A stretch of 64,000 nucleotides of DNA, from the NCBI RefSeq assembly GCF_021545785.1, contig NZ_CP079801.1, positions 806,001 to 870,000 on the forward strand, in the 5' to 3' direction. Shown here piece after piece: positions 9,191 to 18,039 of the stretch. How positions within the stretch are numbered: position 1 is the stretch's first letter; the number at the start of each line of letters is the position of its first letter. Below the pieces are notes generated by a model. That model ran no database searches and had not been told where the DNA came from. It saw only the letters and a program-made list of their open reading frames with translations. This DNA comes from Halopseudomonas maritima (GTDB lineage Bacteria > Pseudomonadota > Gammaproteobacteria > Pseudomonadales > Pseudomonadaceae). A program made the position numbers and the translations under genes.

Positions 9191-10252
9191 TCAGGGCGGA
9201 TCAGGCGCGCCCGGATCGTCAAACAGGTCCGCAGAGGCACGGGCCATGCGGGCCGGCAGATTCAGACCGAAATGCTGGTAGGCATGGCGGGTAACCACCC
9301 GGCCGCGCGGGGTGCGCATGATAAACCCCTGCTGAATAAGGTAGGGCTCCAGTACATCCTCAATAGTGTGGCGCTCCTCGCTGATGGAGGCGGCAAGGTT
9401 GTCGATGCCCACCGGGCCGCCGTCAAACTTGTCGATCATGGTCAGCAGCAGGCGGCGGTCCATATGGTCGAAGCCCTGCTCATCGACATCCAGCAGGTTG
9501 AGCGCCTGATCGGCCACCTCGGCGCTGATCATCCCGGCACTGCGCACCTCGGCAAAATCGCGCACCCGGCGCAGCAGACGATTGGCAATACGCGGCGTGC
9601 CGCGTGAGCGGCGCGCAATCTCACGGGCGCCGCCGTCATCCATCTGCAAACCGAGAATCCCAGCCGAACGGGCCACGATAGTGGACAGATCCGCGACCGA
9701 GTAGAACTCCAGACGCTGGACGATACCAAAGCGATCACGCAGCGGATTGGTCAGCATGCCAGCGCGAGTGGTGGCACCAACCAAGGTGAAGGGGGGCAGA
9801 TCCAGTTTGATCGAACGCGCGGCTGGCCCCTCGCCAATCATGATATCGAGCTGGTAGTCCTCCATCGCAGGATAGAGGATTTCCTCAACAACAGGGGACA
9901 GGCGATGGATCTCATCAACAAAGAGCACATCGCCCGCTTCCAGATTGGTCAGCAGCGCAGCCAGATCTCCAGCACGCTCAAGCACCGGACCGGAGGTGCT
10001 CTTGATCTTGGCGCCCATTTCCTGGGCAATGATATTGGCGAGCGTGGTTTTACCCAGACCGGGTGGGCCAAAGATCAGCACGTGATCCAGCGCCTCACCC
10101 CGCCCCCTGGCCGCCTTGATGAACAACTCCATCTGCTCGCGCACCGTCGGCTGACCTATATAGTCGGCCAGCTTAAGCGGACGGATCGCCCGGTCGATAA
10201 CTTCTTCCTGCTGCCTGGGCGTTGCCGCAATCAGGCGATCTTCTTCCAGCAT
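9191..10252 (-). CDS. ruvB: Holliday junction branch migration helicase RuvB
   Basis: 353 residues of AAA+ ATPase. Walker A GPPGLGKTTL lies near 64-73, Walker B LFVDEIHRL near 118-126, sensor 1 in VGATTRAG, and a C-terminal winged-helix domain (about 265-340). With RuvA it drives ATP-dependent branch migration of Holliday junctions. It is last in ruvC-ruvA-ruvB, 46 bp after ruvA. No recognisable SOS box precedes the cluster, as is common in Pseudomonas. Confidence 0.97.
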   Translation of the reverse strand: MLEEDRLIAATPRQQEEVIDRAIRPLKLADYIGQPTVREQMELFIKAARGRGEALDHVLIFGPPGLGKTTLANIIAQEMGAKIKSTSGPVLERAGDLAALLTNLEAGDVLFVDEIHRLSPVVEEILYPAMEDYQLDIMIGEGPAARSIKLDLPPFTLVGATTRAGMLTNPLRDRFGIVQRLEFYSVADLSTIVARSAGILGLQMDDGGAREIARRSRGTPRIANRLLRRVRDFAEVRSAGMISAEVADQALNLLDVDEQGFDHMDRRLLLTMIDKFDGGPVGIDNLAASISEERHTIEDVLEPYLIQQGFIMRTPRGRVVTRHAYQHFGLNLPARMARASADLFDDPGAPDPP

Positions 10253-10298
10253 GTTTTATCCATCAATAAAGGAAGCAATGCCTCCGGCAAGGCACGCT

Positions 10299-10904
10299 CT
10301 ACACCATGCCCTTGAGCGCACGGCGAATCAACTCTTCACTGCTGAGGCCATCTTCGTCGACAGCAGCCACGGCCTTACTGGCCTCCTGCGGCTTGTAGCC
10401 CAGGGCGATAAGCGCACTGACGGCATCAGCGCTCGGCTTGGCCGGCACGCCCCCACCAGCCACAGGGCCGGCCAGCGTAATGGCACCTGGAGCAGCCTCC
10501 CAGGCCTTGAAACGATCCCGCAGCTCGATCAACAGGCGCTCGGCTGTTTTCTTGCCAACACCGGGTATCTTCACCAGCGCGCTGACATCCTGGTGCTGTA
10601 CCGCCATCACCAGTTCATCGACATCCATACCGGACATCAGCGCCAGCGCCAGCTTGGGACCAACGCCGTTAAGCCGAATCAGCTCACGAAACAGATCACG
10701 GCCGCGCTTGTCGGAGAAGGCGTAGAGCAGCTGAGCGTCCTCACGTACTACCATGTGTGTATGCAGCGTGACCTTCTCGCCCAGCGCCGGCAATTGATAG
10801 AAGGTACTCATCGGCGCGTCCAGCTCGTAGCCGACGCCCTGCACATCCAGCAGGATATGCGGCGGTTGTTTTTCCAGCAAAACACCACTCAAACGTCCTA
10901 TCAC
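10299..10904 (-). CDS. ruvA: Holliday junction DNA-binding protein RuvA
   Basis: 201 residues. The N-terminal OB domain begins MIGRLSGVLLEKQPPHILLDVQG, two helix-hairpin-helix motifs follow (around LIRLNGVGPKLALALM and ALVKIPGVGKKTAERL), and after a Gly/Ala-rich linker comes the small domain III (about 150-201) that binds RuvB. The tetramer holds the four-way junction and loads RuvB. It lies 23 bp after ruvC. Confidence 0.97.
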   Translation of the reverse strand: MIGRLSGVLLEKQPPHILLDVQGVGYELDAPMSTFYQLPALGEKVTLHTHMVVREDAQLLYAFSDKRGRDLFRELIRLNGVGPKLALALMSGMDVDELVMAVQHQDVSALVKIPGVGKKTAERLLIELRDRFKAWEAAPGAITLAGPVAGGGVPAKPSADAVSALIALGYKPQEASKAVAAVDEDGLSSEELIRRALKGMV

Positions 10905-10927
10905 CAGCCCTGCTCCCTCGTATTCAA

Positions 10928-11455
10928 TTAACGACGCCGCACTCGGCCTGCACGCACCGCCAGCGCCACGTTACCCATCTGCTGCTGCACCCCGCTCATG
11001 TGTGCATGACACAAGGCGATGGCCAGCGCATCGGCAGCATCCGCCTGCGGCGTACCGGCCAGCCCCAGCAACTGGGTGACCATATGCTGAACCTGCTTCT
11101 TGTCGGCCGCCCCCGTCCCCACCACCGCCTGCTTAACCTGACGCGCGCTGTATTCATGCACACCAAGGCCCGCGTTCACCGCGGCCACAATCGCGGCGCC
11201 CCGCGCCTGCCCGAGTTTGAGCGCAGAGTCCGGATTACGCGCCATGAAAACCTGCTCGATACTGACCACATCCGGCCGATATTGCTCAATCAGTTCAGAG
11301 AGGTAATGGAAGATTTTCTGCAGCCGCTCGGGAAAGGCGCCCTCGCCCACCCGAATACACCCCGAGGTGACGTACTCCTGACGTCCGGCTTCGTGACGCA
11401 CAATGCCAAAACCGGTAATGCGGGAGCCGGGGTCGATGCCCAGTATCAGCGCCAT
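10928..11455 (-). CDS. ruvC: Crossover junction endodeoxyribonuclease RuvC
   Basis: 175 residues with an RNase H-like fold. Catalytic acidic residues are visible as the Asp of LGIDPGSR (about 7), the Glu of SIEQVFMARN (about 66), and the C-terminal DAADALAIALCHAH pair. It cuts Holliday junctions symmetrically after RuvAB migration. It is the first gene of ruvCAB and is separated from yebC by a strong minus-strand hairpin with a U-run. Confidence 0.97.
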   Translation of the reverse strand: MALILGIDPGSRITGFGIVRHEAGRQEYVTSGCIRVGEGAFPERLQKIFHYLSELIEQYRPDVVSIEQVFMARNPDSALKLGQARGAAIVAAVNAGLGVHEYSARQVKQAVVGTGAADKKQVQHMVTQLLGLAGTPQADAADALAIALCHAHMSGVQQQMGNVALAVRAGRVRRR

Positions 11456-11483
11456 ATCACCCCCATCAGCGTGCGGGTTATAG

Positions 11484-11510
11484 AAAAAAGGGAGGCCTGC
11501 GCCTCCCTTC
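11484..11510 (-). terminator. Rho-independent terminator between yebC and ruvC
   Basis: On the minus strand GGGAGGC, loop GCAG and GCCTCCC form a 7-bp GC stem followed by TTTTTT. It would end yebC transcription before ruvC. Confidence 0.85.
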
Positions 11511-11531
11511 TCTTACTCAGCCGGCATTGGG

Positions 11532-12278
11532 TCACCCCAACTGCTCCATGATGTCATCGGAGATCGACGCATTGGAATAGACGTTCTGCACGTCATCCAG
11601 GTCTTCCAGCATGTCGATCAGCTTGATCACCTTCTGCGCGATTTCCAGGTCCAGCTCTGCCTCGGTGGAGGGGATCATTGCCACTTCCGCCGATTCAGCA
11701 GCGAAGCCGTCCGCATCCAGCGCATCGCGTACCGCGCCAAACTCCTCGAAGCTGGTAAATACATCAAAGGAGCCATCGTCATTGGCGACAACATCCTCAG
11801 CACCAGCCTCCAGCGCCGCCTCCATCAGAGCGTCTTCATCCAAGCCTGCTGCGAAAACAAGCTGACCGCGACGCGTGAACAGGTAGGCCACCGAACCGTC
11901 GGTGCCCAGATTGCCACCGCACTTACCAAAGGCGTGGCGCACCTCGCTGACTGTGCGATTGCGGTTGTCGGTCATGGCTTCCACCAGAACCGCCACACCA
12001 CCCGCGCCGTACCCCTCATAGGTCAGCTCTTCCATGTTGTCGGCATCGTTGCTGCCGGCACCACGGGCGATAGCACGGTCAATGGTATCGCGGGTCATAT
12101 TGGCGCCCAGCGCCTTGTCCACTGCGGCACGCAAACGCGGGTTGTCGGCAGGATTACCGCCACCCACCTTGGCCGACACCGTCAATTCGCGAATCAGCTT
12201 GGTAAAGATCTTGCCCCGCTTGGCATCCTGAGCCGCCTTGCGGTGCTTGATATTGGCCCATTTGGAATGACCGGCCAT
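11532..12278 (-). CDS. yebC: YebC/TACO1-family protein
   Basis: 248 residues beginning with the conserved MAGHSKWANIKHRKAAQDAK block. This fixes the start at 12278 rather than at the upstream ATG at 12314, which would add 12 unrelated residues. The three-domain family has been annotated as a transcriptional regulator, but work on bacterial YebC and mitochondrial TACO1 ties it to relief of ribosome stalling at proline stretches. It often lies next to ruvC, as here, and follows aspS across a hairpin. Confidence 0.95.
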   Translation of the reverse strand: MAGHSKWANIKHRKAAQDAKRGKIFTKLIRELTVSAKVGGGNPADNPRLRAAVDKALGANMTRDTIDRAIARGAGSNDADNMEELTYEGYGAGGVAVLVEAMTDNRNRTVSEVRHAFGKCGGNLGTDGSVAYLFTRRGQLVFAAGLDEDALMEAALEAGAEDVVANDDGSFDVFTSFEEFGAVRDALDADGFAAESAEVAMIPSTEAELDLEIAQKVIKLIDMLEDLDDVQNVYSNASISDDIMEQLG

Positions 12279-12300
12279 AACACAACTCCAGATAAAACAG

Positions 12301-12326
12301 CCCCGATCACGCAAACGTGACCGGGG
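12301..12326. terminator. Hairpin between aspS and yebC
   Basis: CCCCGATCACG, loop CAAA and CGTGACCGGGG form an 11-bp stem with one mismatch. Minus-strand downstream sequence is only mildly U-rich (TGTTTTATC), so this is probably a partial terminator of aspS. Confidence 0.5.
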
Positions 12327-12335
12327 TTAACAGAC

Positions 12336-14111
12336 TTACTCGACCTTGGTCTGCTCGCGCAGACGGATGCTCAGCTCACGCAGCGCCTTGTTGTCGACAA
12401 GGCCCGGCGCCTGGGTCATGACACAGGCCGCGCTTTGGGTTTTCGGGAAAGCAATAACTTCACGAATAGACTGAGCACCGGTCACCAGCATGACCAGACG
12501 ATCCAGACCAAAGGCCAGACCGCCGTGCGGCGGCGCACCAAACTTCAGCGCATCGAGCAGGAAGCCAAACTTCTCCTGCTGCTCGTCGGCGCTGATACCC
12601 AGGATATTGAAGACCGCCTGCTGCATTTCCTTGCGGTGAATACGAATGGAACCGCCACCCAGCTCGGTGCCGTTCAGGACCATGTCGTAAGCGCGCGACA
12701 GCGCGGTCGACGGGTTGGCCTGCAGCTCTTCCGGCGTGCACTTGGGCGCAGTGAAAGGGTGGTGCAGCGCAGACAGTGAACCGTCGTCGTTCTCTTCGAA
12801 CATCGGGAAGTCGACCACCCACAGCGGCGCCCACTCACAGGTCAGCAGGTCCAGGTCGTGACCCAGCTTGATGCGCAGCGCACCGAGCGCCTCGGATACG
12901 ATCTTCGCCTTGTCGGCACCAAAGAAGACGATATCGCCATCCACAGCGCCCACACGGTTGAGGATTTCTTCCAGATTGGCTTCGGGGATGAACTTGACGA
13001 TGGGCGACTGCAGCCCTTCAACACCCTTGGCACGCTCGTTGACCTTGATGTAAGCCAGACCCTTGGCACCGTAGATGCCAACAAACTTGGTGTAGTCGTC
13101 GATCTGCTTGCGCGGCATGCTGGCACCGCCCGGCACACGCAGCGCAGCAACGCGGCCTTTCGGGTCGGTTGCCGGGCCGCTGAACACCTTGAACTCGACT
13201 TCGGCCAGTTGGTCAGCGACATCGACCAGCTCCAGCGGGTTACGCAGGTCCGGCTTGTCAGAGCCGAAGCGACGCATGGCCTCTTCAAAGGTCATGTGCG
13301 GGAAGTCGCCCAGATCCACATCCAGCACCTGCTTGAACAACTGGCGAATCATGCCCTCGGTGAGGCCCATGATGTCGGCCTCGTCGAGGAAGCTGGTCTC
13401 GATATCGATCTGCGTAAATTCAGGCTGACGGTCAGCACGCAGGTCTTCGTCGCGGAAACACTTGGCGATTTGGTAATAACGATCAAAACCCGACACCATC
13501 AACAGCTGCTTGAACAACTGCGGCGACTGCGGCAGCGCAAAGAAATGGCCGGGATGGGTACGGCTGGGCACCAGATAATCGCGCGCACCCTCAGGGGTGG
13601 CACGGGTCAGAATCGGGGTTTCGACATCCAGAAAGCCGTTCTCGTCCAGATAACGGCGAATGCTGCTGGTGATCTGCGAGCGCAGCTTCAGCTTTTCAGC
13701 CATCTCGGGGCGACGCAGGTCGATAAAGCGATAGCGCAGGCGGGTTTCCTCGCCCACATCAGAGTATTCGTTCAGCGGGAACGGCGGGGTGTCAGCCTCG
13801 TTCAACACCTCAAGCTCATAACCCAGCACCTCGATGTCGCCTGATGCCATGTTGGCGTTACGGGCGCCTTCCGGACGCAGACGCACCTTACCGGTCACCT
13901 TGACGACATACTCGCTGCGCACACGGTCGGCCTTGGCAAAGGTCTCGGCACGATCAGGGTCAAATACGACCTGCGCCAGCCCGTCGCGATCACGGATATC
14001 CAGGAAAATGACTCCACCATGGTCACGGCGGCGGTGAACCCAGCCGCAAAGAGTGATTTCCTGATCCGCCAGCGATTGGTTCAGCTGGCCGCAATAGTGG
14101 CTACGCATCAT
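12336..14111 (-). CDS. aspS: Aspartyl-tRNA synthetase
   Basis: 591 residues, bacterial-type class IIb. It has an N-terminal OB anticodon-binding domain (about 1-110), the catalytic core with motif 2 around FRDEDLRADRQPEFTQIDIE, the bacterial GAD insertion (about 290-420), and motif 3 GLAFGLDRLVML near the C-terminus. It charges tRNA-Asp. Many Pseudomonas enzymes are non-discriminating and also charge tRNA-Asn; the sequence alone does not settle that here. It is divergent from dps with 254 bp between starts. Confidence 0.97.
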   Translation of the reverse strand: MMRSHYCGQLNQSLADQEITLCGWVHRRRDHGGVIFLDIRDRDGLAQVVFDPDRAETFAKADRVRSEYVVKVTGKVRLRPEGARNANMASGDIEVLGYELEVLNEADTPPFPLNEYSDVGEETRLRYRFIDLRRPEMAEKLKLRSQITSSIRRYLDENGFLDVETPILTRATPEGARDYLVPSRTHPGHFFALPQSPQLFKQLLMVSGFDRYYQIAKCFRDEDLRADRQPEFTQIDIETSFLDEADIMGLTEGMIRQLFKQVLDVDLGDFPHMTFEEAMRRFGSDKPDLRNPLELVDVADQLAEVEFKVFSGPATDPKGRVAALRVPGGASMPRKQIDDYTKFVGIYGAKGLAYIKVNERAKGVEGLQSPIVKFIPEANLEEILNRVGAVDGDIVFFGADKAKIVSEALGALRIKLGHDLDLLTCEWAPLWVVDFPMFEENDDGSLSALHHPFTAPKCTPEELQANPSTALSRAYDMVLNGTELGGGSIRIHRKEMQQAVFNILGISADEQQEKFGFLLDALKFGAPPHGGLAFGLDRLVMLVTGAQSIREVIAFPKTQSAACVMTQAPGLVDNKALRELSIRLREQTKVE

Positions 14112-14365
14112 GGTGTGGTGCTTCCTGTAGTCGGCAAATTTGGCGCAAACAGCCCTGGCGGCGTTTTACCGCATCGACGAGCGCCCGAAGAAAAACGCCA
14201 TAATATACCCGAAACTTAGCCAACGAGGGAGCCTGAGCGGTGTGAGCAAATCGACGATGCCGCCCAACGGGAACCCTCCGGCAAATCTATACTCTGTACA
14301 ATAGACCTGTTACCGCGGATGCAACGCCCCAACGACGTCGCGCCGCCAGACAACAATGAGGAGCC

Positions 14366-14839
14366 ATGATGAAAATCGATATCGGCATTACCGAAACGGA
14401 TCGCGGACAAATTGCTGAGGGCCTGTCGCGCCTGCTGGCCGACACCTACACCCTCTACTTGAAGACGCACAACTTTCACTGGAACGTGAAAGGGCCGATG
14501 TTTCAAACCCTGCACCTTATGTTCGAAACCCACTACAACGAACTGGCTCTGGCGGTTGACGACATCGCCGAACGCATTCGGACCCTGGGCTTCCCGGCAC
14601 CGGGCACCTACAAACAGTTCGTCGAACTGAGCAGCATCAAGGAAGAGGACGGCGTTCCAGAGGCTAAGGAGATGATCCGCCTGCTGGTAGAGGGACACGA
14701 AGCCTGCGTACGCACAGCACGCAGCATCTTCCCGGTCTGCGACGAAGCGAGCGACGAGCCGACTGCCGACCTGCTGACCCAGCGTATGCAGACGCACGAG
14801 AAAACCGCCTGGATGCTGCGCAGCCTGCTCGAAGGCTGA
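14366..14839 (+). CDS. dps: Dps-like ferritin, DNA protection during starvation
   Basis: 157 residues of four-helix ferritin-like fold. Dps ferroxidase ligands are visible in helix A (THNFHWNVKGP) and in the DDIAERI segment about 28 residues later. Dps dodecamers oxidise Fe(II) with peroxide and may bind DNA. The Lys-rich N-terminal tail of E. coli Dps is short here, so DNA binding is uncertain. GAGGAG precedes the double ATG at 14366/14369, and a strong terminator follows. Confidence 0.93.
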   Translation: MMKIDIGITETDRGQIAEGLSRLLADTYTLYLKTHNFHWNVKGPMFQTLHLMFETHYNELALAVDDIAERIRTLGFPAPGTYKQFVELSSIKEEDGVPEAKEMIRLLVEGHEACVRTARSIFPVCDEASDEPTADLLTQRMQTHEKTAWMLRSLLEG

Positions 14840-14868
14840 GCACCCCTCCCTCACCCGCAACGCGACAG

Positions 14869-14898
14869 CGCCCGGCCGGCTTGGTAGCCGGGCGTTTT
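14869..14898 (+). terminator. Terminator after dps
   Basis: CGCCCGGC and GCCGGGCG form an 8-bp stem around a 10-nt loop, followed by TTTT. Confidence 0.8.
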
Positions 14899-14970
14899 CA
14901 GGTTAGAGTGCCATCCGGCAGCGCCACAGCCATCGGCCTGCCGACATGACAATACTAAATCGCTGCATCC

Positions 14971-15630
14971 ATGGTGAGCCTCTTGAAAACCCTTCGTTAT
15001 CTGCATCTGGTAACAGGTGTCGGCGTTCTGCTGACTGGCCTGTTTCACAGCATGCCGTTCTTTACCCAATCCGCCCCGATCAGTCACATCGCCCTACTGG
15101 CGGTCCTGACCGGCTTGATAAACCTGCAGCAATACAACCAAACCGAGCAACCACACAGCGGAGCCCGCGGCGCGGTCGCACTGCTAGCCTCGACACTTCT
15201 CATAGTTGCGGCGTGCATTCCCTTCGCCAGCCTGCTGATCAGCACCTACTTCAGCACCTGGAGCATCTGGGCAATGGCCGCAGGCGTATCCGGCGTCTGC
15301 CTGGTCAGCCTGCTCGCTATAACAAGCGAACTCAGCACCCTCGGCGCCCGGCGCGTCCCCAAGGAGCCAAAGCCGACGCGCAAGCCGCGCCACCAGAAGG
15401 AGCGCCAGGGGCAGTCAGCCGGCGGCCGAGAAACCGGCACCGTTAAATGGTTCAACACCAGCAAAGGGTTTGGTTTTATTACCCGCGACTCCGGCAGCGA
15501 CGTCTTCGTGCACTTTCGCTCAATCCAAGGGGACGGCCATCGCGTTCTGCAGGAAGGGCAACGCGTTGCCTACACTGTCGCCAAGCGGGAAAAAGGCCTG
15601 CAAGCTGAGGATGTGGCCATCCTCGACTGA
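14971..15630 (+). CDS. Membrane-anchored cold-shock-domain protein
   Basis: 219 residues. About four hydrophobic helices (residues 8-120) are followed by a basic Lys/Arg/Gln linker (about 125-152) and a complete cold-shock domain (about 153-219) with GTVKWFNTSKGFGFI (RNP1) and DVFVHF (RNP2). The domain binds single-stranded RNA or DNA; here it would be tethered to the inner-membrane face. The more familiar CSD-DUF1294 fusion has the reverse order. No clear Shine-Dalgarno precedes the ATG; the GTG next to it is equally possible. A gene at the same locus in P. aeruginosa is annotated as cold-shock-like. Confidence 0.85.
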   Translation: MVSLLKTLRYLHLVTGVGVLLTGLFHSMPFFTQSAPISHIALLAVLTGLINLQQYNQTEQPHSGARGAVALLASTLLIVAACIPFASLLISTYFSTWSIWAMAAGVSGVCLVSLLAITSELSTLGARRVPKEPKPTRKPRHQKERQGQSAGGRETGTVKWFNTSKGFGFITRDSGSDVFVHFRSIQGDGHRVLQEGQRVAYTVAKREKGLQAEDVAILD

Positions 15631-15647
15631 TCCATTCGGCAGCAGGC

Positions 15648-15667
15648 AGAGGGCCATTTGGCCCTCT
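15648..15667. terminator. Hairpin between convergent cold-shock fusion and slyX
   Basis: AGAGGGCCA, TT and TGGCCCTCT form a near-perfect palindrome between convergent genes. There is no U-run on the plus strand, so it is a weak or bidirectional terminator candidate. Confidence 0.45.
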
Positions 15668-15694
15668 CTCCCCGCAACAGCGCCCGGTGGATCG

Positions 15695-15916
15695 TTAGTA
15701 ATGCGGAGGCGGCGGTTCGTCGCCCGCCGCATCAGGCAGCCGGGCAGCAAAATCGGCCTGACGCTTGGCGAGCAGCTCCAACGAACGGCGCAACCTGTCC
15801 AGCTCAAGTTGCTGCGCTGCAATCACGTCGTTCAATGCCTGAATGGTGTCATCCTGAAACGCCTGGCGCACTTCCAACTCGTCCACTCGCGCTGGCAAAT
15901 GATCACCCGCACTCAC
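15695..15916 (-). CDS. slyX: SlyX family protein
   Basis: 73 residues, almost entirely one coiled coil (VDELEVRQAFQDDTIQALN and following), ending in the family's characteristic PPPPHY tail. The function is not established; slyX was named from its proximity to slyD in E. coli. It overlaps the upstream HIT gene by 4 bp, so the two are probably co-translated. Confidence 0.92.
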   Translation of the reverse strand: MSAGDHLPARVDELEVRQAFQDDTIQALNDVIAAQQLELDRLRRSLELLAKRQADFAARLPDAAGDEPPPPHY

Positions 15917-16344
15917 GACTGCACCTCGGCAAACGCCAGTTCGCCGACAAGCAGCGCCCTCACCCGTGTCAACATGGCTGCCAACTCAGATTCAGAATAA
16001 GGAATTGCCGGCACTTTACCCCACACGGGCGCAGGCCAGGCAGCATCACCACGAAAGCGAACAACATGATGCACATGCAACTGAGGCACCATGTTGCCCA
16101 GTGCGGCGACATTCATCTTGTCCGCCTTGAACTCGGCACTTAGCAGTTCGGCAAGCCGATCAGACTCACAATGGAACTGAGCTCTGTCCTGTGCGCCAAG
16201 TTCAAACACCTCGCGCAACCCCTGCCGACGCGGAACCAGAACAAACCAGGGATAATGCTTATCATTAAGCAAGAGCAAACGACTTAAAGGAAAGTCACCA
16301 ACTACCAGACAGTCTGCTTGTAACTGCGGGTGCAACTCAAACAT
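15913..16344 (-). CDS. HIT domain nucleotide hydrolase-like protein
   Basis: 142 residues from the ATG at 16344, which has a strong GAGGTGA Shine-Dalgarno six bases upstream. An ATG at 16389 would add 15 residues and lacks such a site. The histidine triad appears as QLHVHHVVR, a slightly altered form of H-x-H-x-H-xx. HIT proteins hydrolyse nucleotide phosphoramidates or dinucleotides. It sits upstream of slyX as in other pseudomonads. Confidence 0.9.
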   Translation of the reverse strand: MFELHPQLQADCLVVGDFPLSRLLLLNDKHYPWFVLVPRRQGLREVFELGAQDRAQFHCESDRLAELLSAEFKADKMNVAALGNMVPQLHVHHVVRFRGDAAWPAPVWGKVPAIPYSESELAAMLTRVRALLVGELAFAEVQS

Positions 16345-16527
16345 GCAACTCACCTCGATTTGACGCAACAAGTTCAAAAACCGTCTCATTCTTCGACGAC
16401 AACTTTAAAATTTCGGCATTTACGCACATAGTGTGCATAAATCTGCACGCCAGGGCTCGCCATTTTGCTTACAATAAATTATAAACATGCCTCGACAAGA
16501 CGCTGTTTTTTCAGGCGCTTGCTTTCG

Positions 16528-16556
16528 TAGTTTACGCGCAGGTGCTTTAATATACT
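16528..16556 (+). promoter_or_regulatory. Possible sigma-70 promoter for the OprD-family porin
   Basis: A good -10 box TATACT (16551-16556) lies about 68 bp before the porin ATG. The hexamer 17 bp upstream (TAGTTT) is a poor -35, so this is tentative; an activator may be needed. Confidence 0.35.
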
Positions 16557-16624
16557 GCGAAAACAAGAAGCCAGGCCCGGTTTGGCGCCTCAAGGTTTTC
16601 TTTTAATCAAAGGAGCACATCACA

Positions 16625-17884
16625 ATGAAGAACGCAGTTAAATGGAGTTCGCTTGCTTTGGCAGTAGCTGCGGGCAACGGCCTGCTGGCAACTCAGGCAA
16701 TGGCAGAGGGAGAAGGTTTCGTCGAAGGCGCAACTGCGACTCTGTACAGCCGAACCATGTACTTCAACCGCGATTTTCGTGACAACGTCGGCCAGAGCAA
16801 GGCTGATGAAACCGCGACCAGCTTCCTGATGAACTTTGAGTCCGGCTACACCCAGGGCCCAATCGGCTTCGGTGCAGACGTGATGGCTCAGGAAGGTATC
16901 AAGCTGGACAGCGGCCGCGGCCGTGCCGGTACCGGTCTACTGCCCCTCGACAACAACGGTCGCGCCAAAGGCGAGTATATGGAGATCCGTGGTGCGCTGA
17001 AAATGGCCATCCTGGACGACACCGTGCTGCGCTACGGTCTGCACATGTTGAGCAACCCCGTCATCAACTATGACGACGCACGCCTGCTGCCCAGCCACTA
17101 CGAAGGTTACAGCATCACCAACAGCTCCATCGAGGGCCTGTTCGTCGAAGCCGGTCGCATGACTGACCGCGGCGAGCGCAACACCTCCAGCGAAAGCGAC
17201 GGCGGCCTGCTGCAGGACGAAGACCTGACCTACGCCGGCGGTAGCTACAACTTCACTGACGACTTCAGCGTCTCGCTGTACGGCGCCAAGAGCGAAGAGT
17301 CCTACACTCGCGGCTTCGCCGGCTTTGACTGGACCGTTCCGCTGAGCAGCGACACCAGCCTGAACACCAACTTTGCGTTTTATGACACCAGCGACGATGA
17401 CTCTGCCGACGGCAACGAGTTTGACAACCAGGCAGCCTCTCTGGCTCTGACCCTGCATACTGGCAACCACGCCTTCGGCGTTGCCTACCAGCAGATGAAT
17501 GGCGATGGCCGCTATCAGTACACTGACAGCGAGATCTATCTGGCCAACTCGGTACAATACGCTGACTTCAACGGCGTAGACGAAACGTCGTACCAAGCTC
17601 GCTATGACTACGACCTCGCTGGCTGGGGCATTCCCGGCCTGACCTTCATGACCCGTTACATCGCTGGTACCGACATCGATACCAACTCTGCAGAGCACGC
17701 AGGCGTAAACCGCGATTCTCGCTGGGAGCGTGATGTTGAGCTGCGCTACATTGTGCCGGCTGGTCTCTTCGAAGGCCTCGACATCCGCTGGCGTAACGCT
17801 ACCGTCCGCCAGGATATCAACCTGGATGGCGGCGACATCGACGAAAACCGTCTGATCGTCGGCTACACCTGGACCCTGCTCTAA
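16625..17884 (+). CDS. OprD-family outer-membrane porin
   Basis: 419 residues. A signal peptide ends AMA (about residue 27), followed by GFVEGATATLYSRTMYFNRD and alternating amphipathic strands, ending in an aromatic/hydrophobic beta-signal (VGYTWTLL). It belongs to the Pseudomonas OprD/OpdX 18-strand porins that import basic amino acids or carboxylates. The substrate cannot be read from sequence. The gene is monocistronic: AGGAG six bases before the ATG and a strong terminator after it. Confidence 0.92.
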   Translation: MKNAVKWSSLALAVAAGNGLLATQAMAEGEGFVEGATATLYSRTMYFNRDFRDNVGQSKADETATSFLMNFESGYTQGPIGFGADVMAQEGIKLDSGRGRAGTGLLPLDNNGRAKGEYMEIRGALKMAILDDTVLRYGLHMLSNPVINYDDARLLPSHYEGYSITNSSIEGLFVEAGRMTDRGERNTSSESDGGLLQDEDLTYAGGSYNFTDDFSVSLYGAKSEESYTRGFAGFDWTVPLSSDTSLNTNFAFYDTSDDDSADGNEFDNQAASLALTLHTGNHAFGVAYQQMNGDGRYQYTDSEIYLANSVQYADFNGVDETSYQARYDYDLAGWGIPGLTFMTRYIAGTDIDTNSAEHAGVNRDSRWERDVELRYIVPAGLFEGLDIRWRNATVRQDINLDGGDIDENRLIVGYTWTLL

Positions 17885-17905
17885 GCAGCCCAGGCAAGAC
17901 CAAGA

Positions 17906-17929
17906 AACCCGGCTCCGGCCGGGTTTTTT
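17906..17929 (+). terminator. Terminator after the OprD-family gene
   Basis: AACCCGGC, loop TCCG and GCCGGGTT form an 8-bp stem followed by T4. Confidence 0.9.
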
Positions 17930-18039
17930 ATTGCCCGGCAGCCCACTTCAATCGCCTGACCCGCGGGCTGTACGCTGCACCGGCACAATCGTACAATAGC
18001 GCCCATTCTGCCCGTCTCTGCTCAGGACCTGACTAGCTC

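Noticed and set aside
14281..14310. Possible LexA box near the dps promoter
   Set aside because: CTGTACAATAGACCTG lacks the CTG-N10-CAG spacing.
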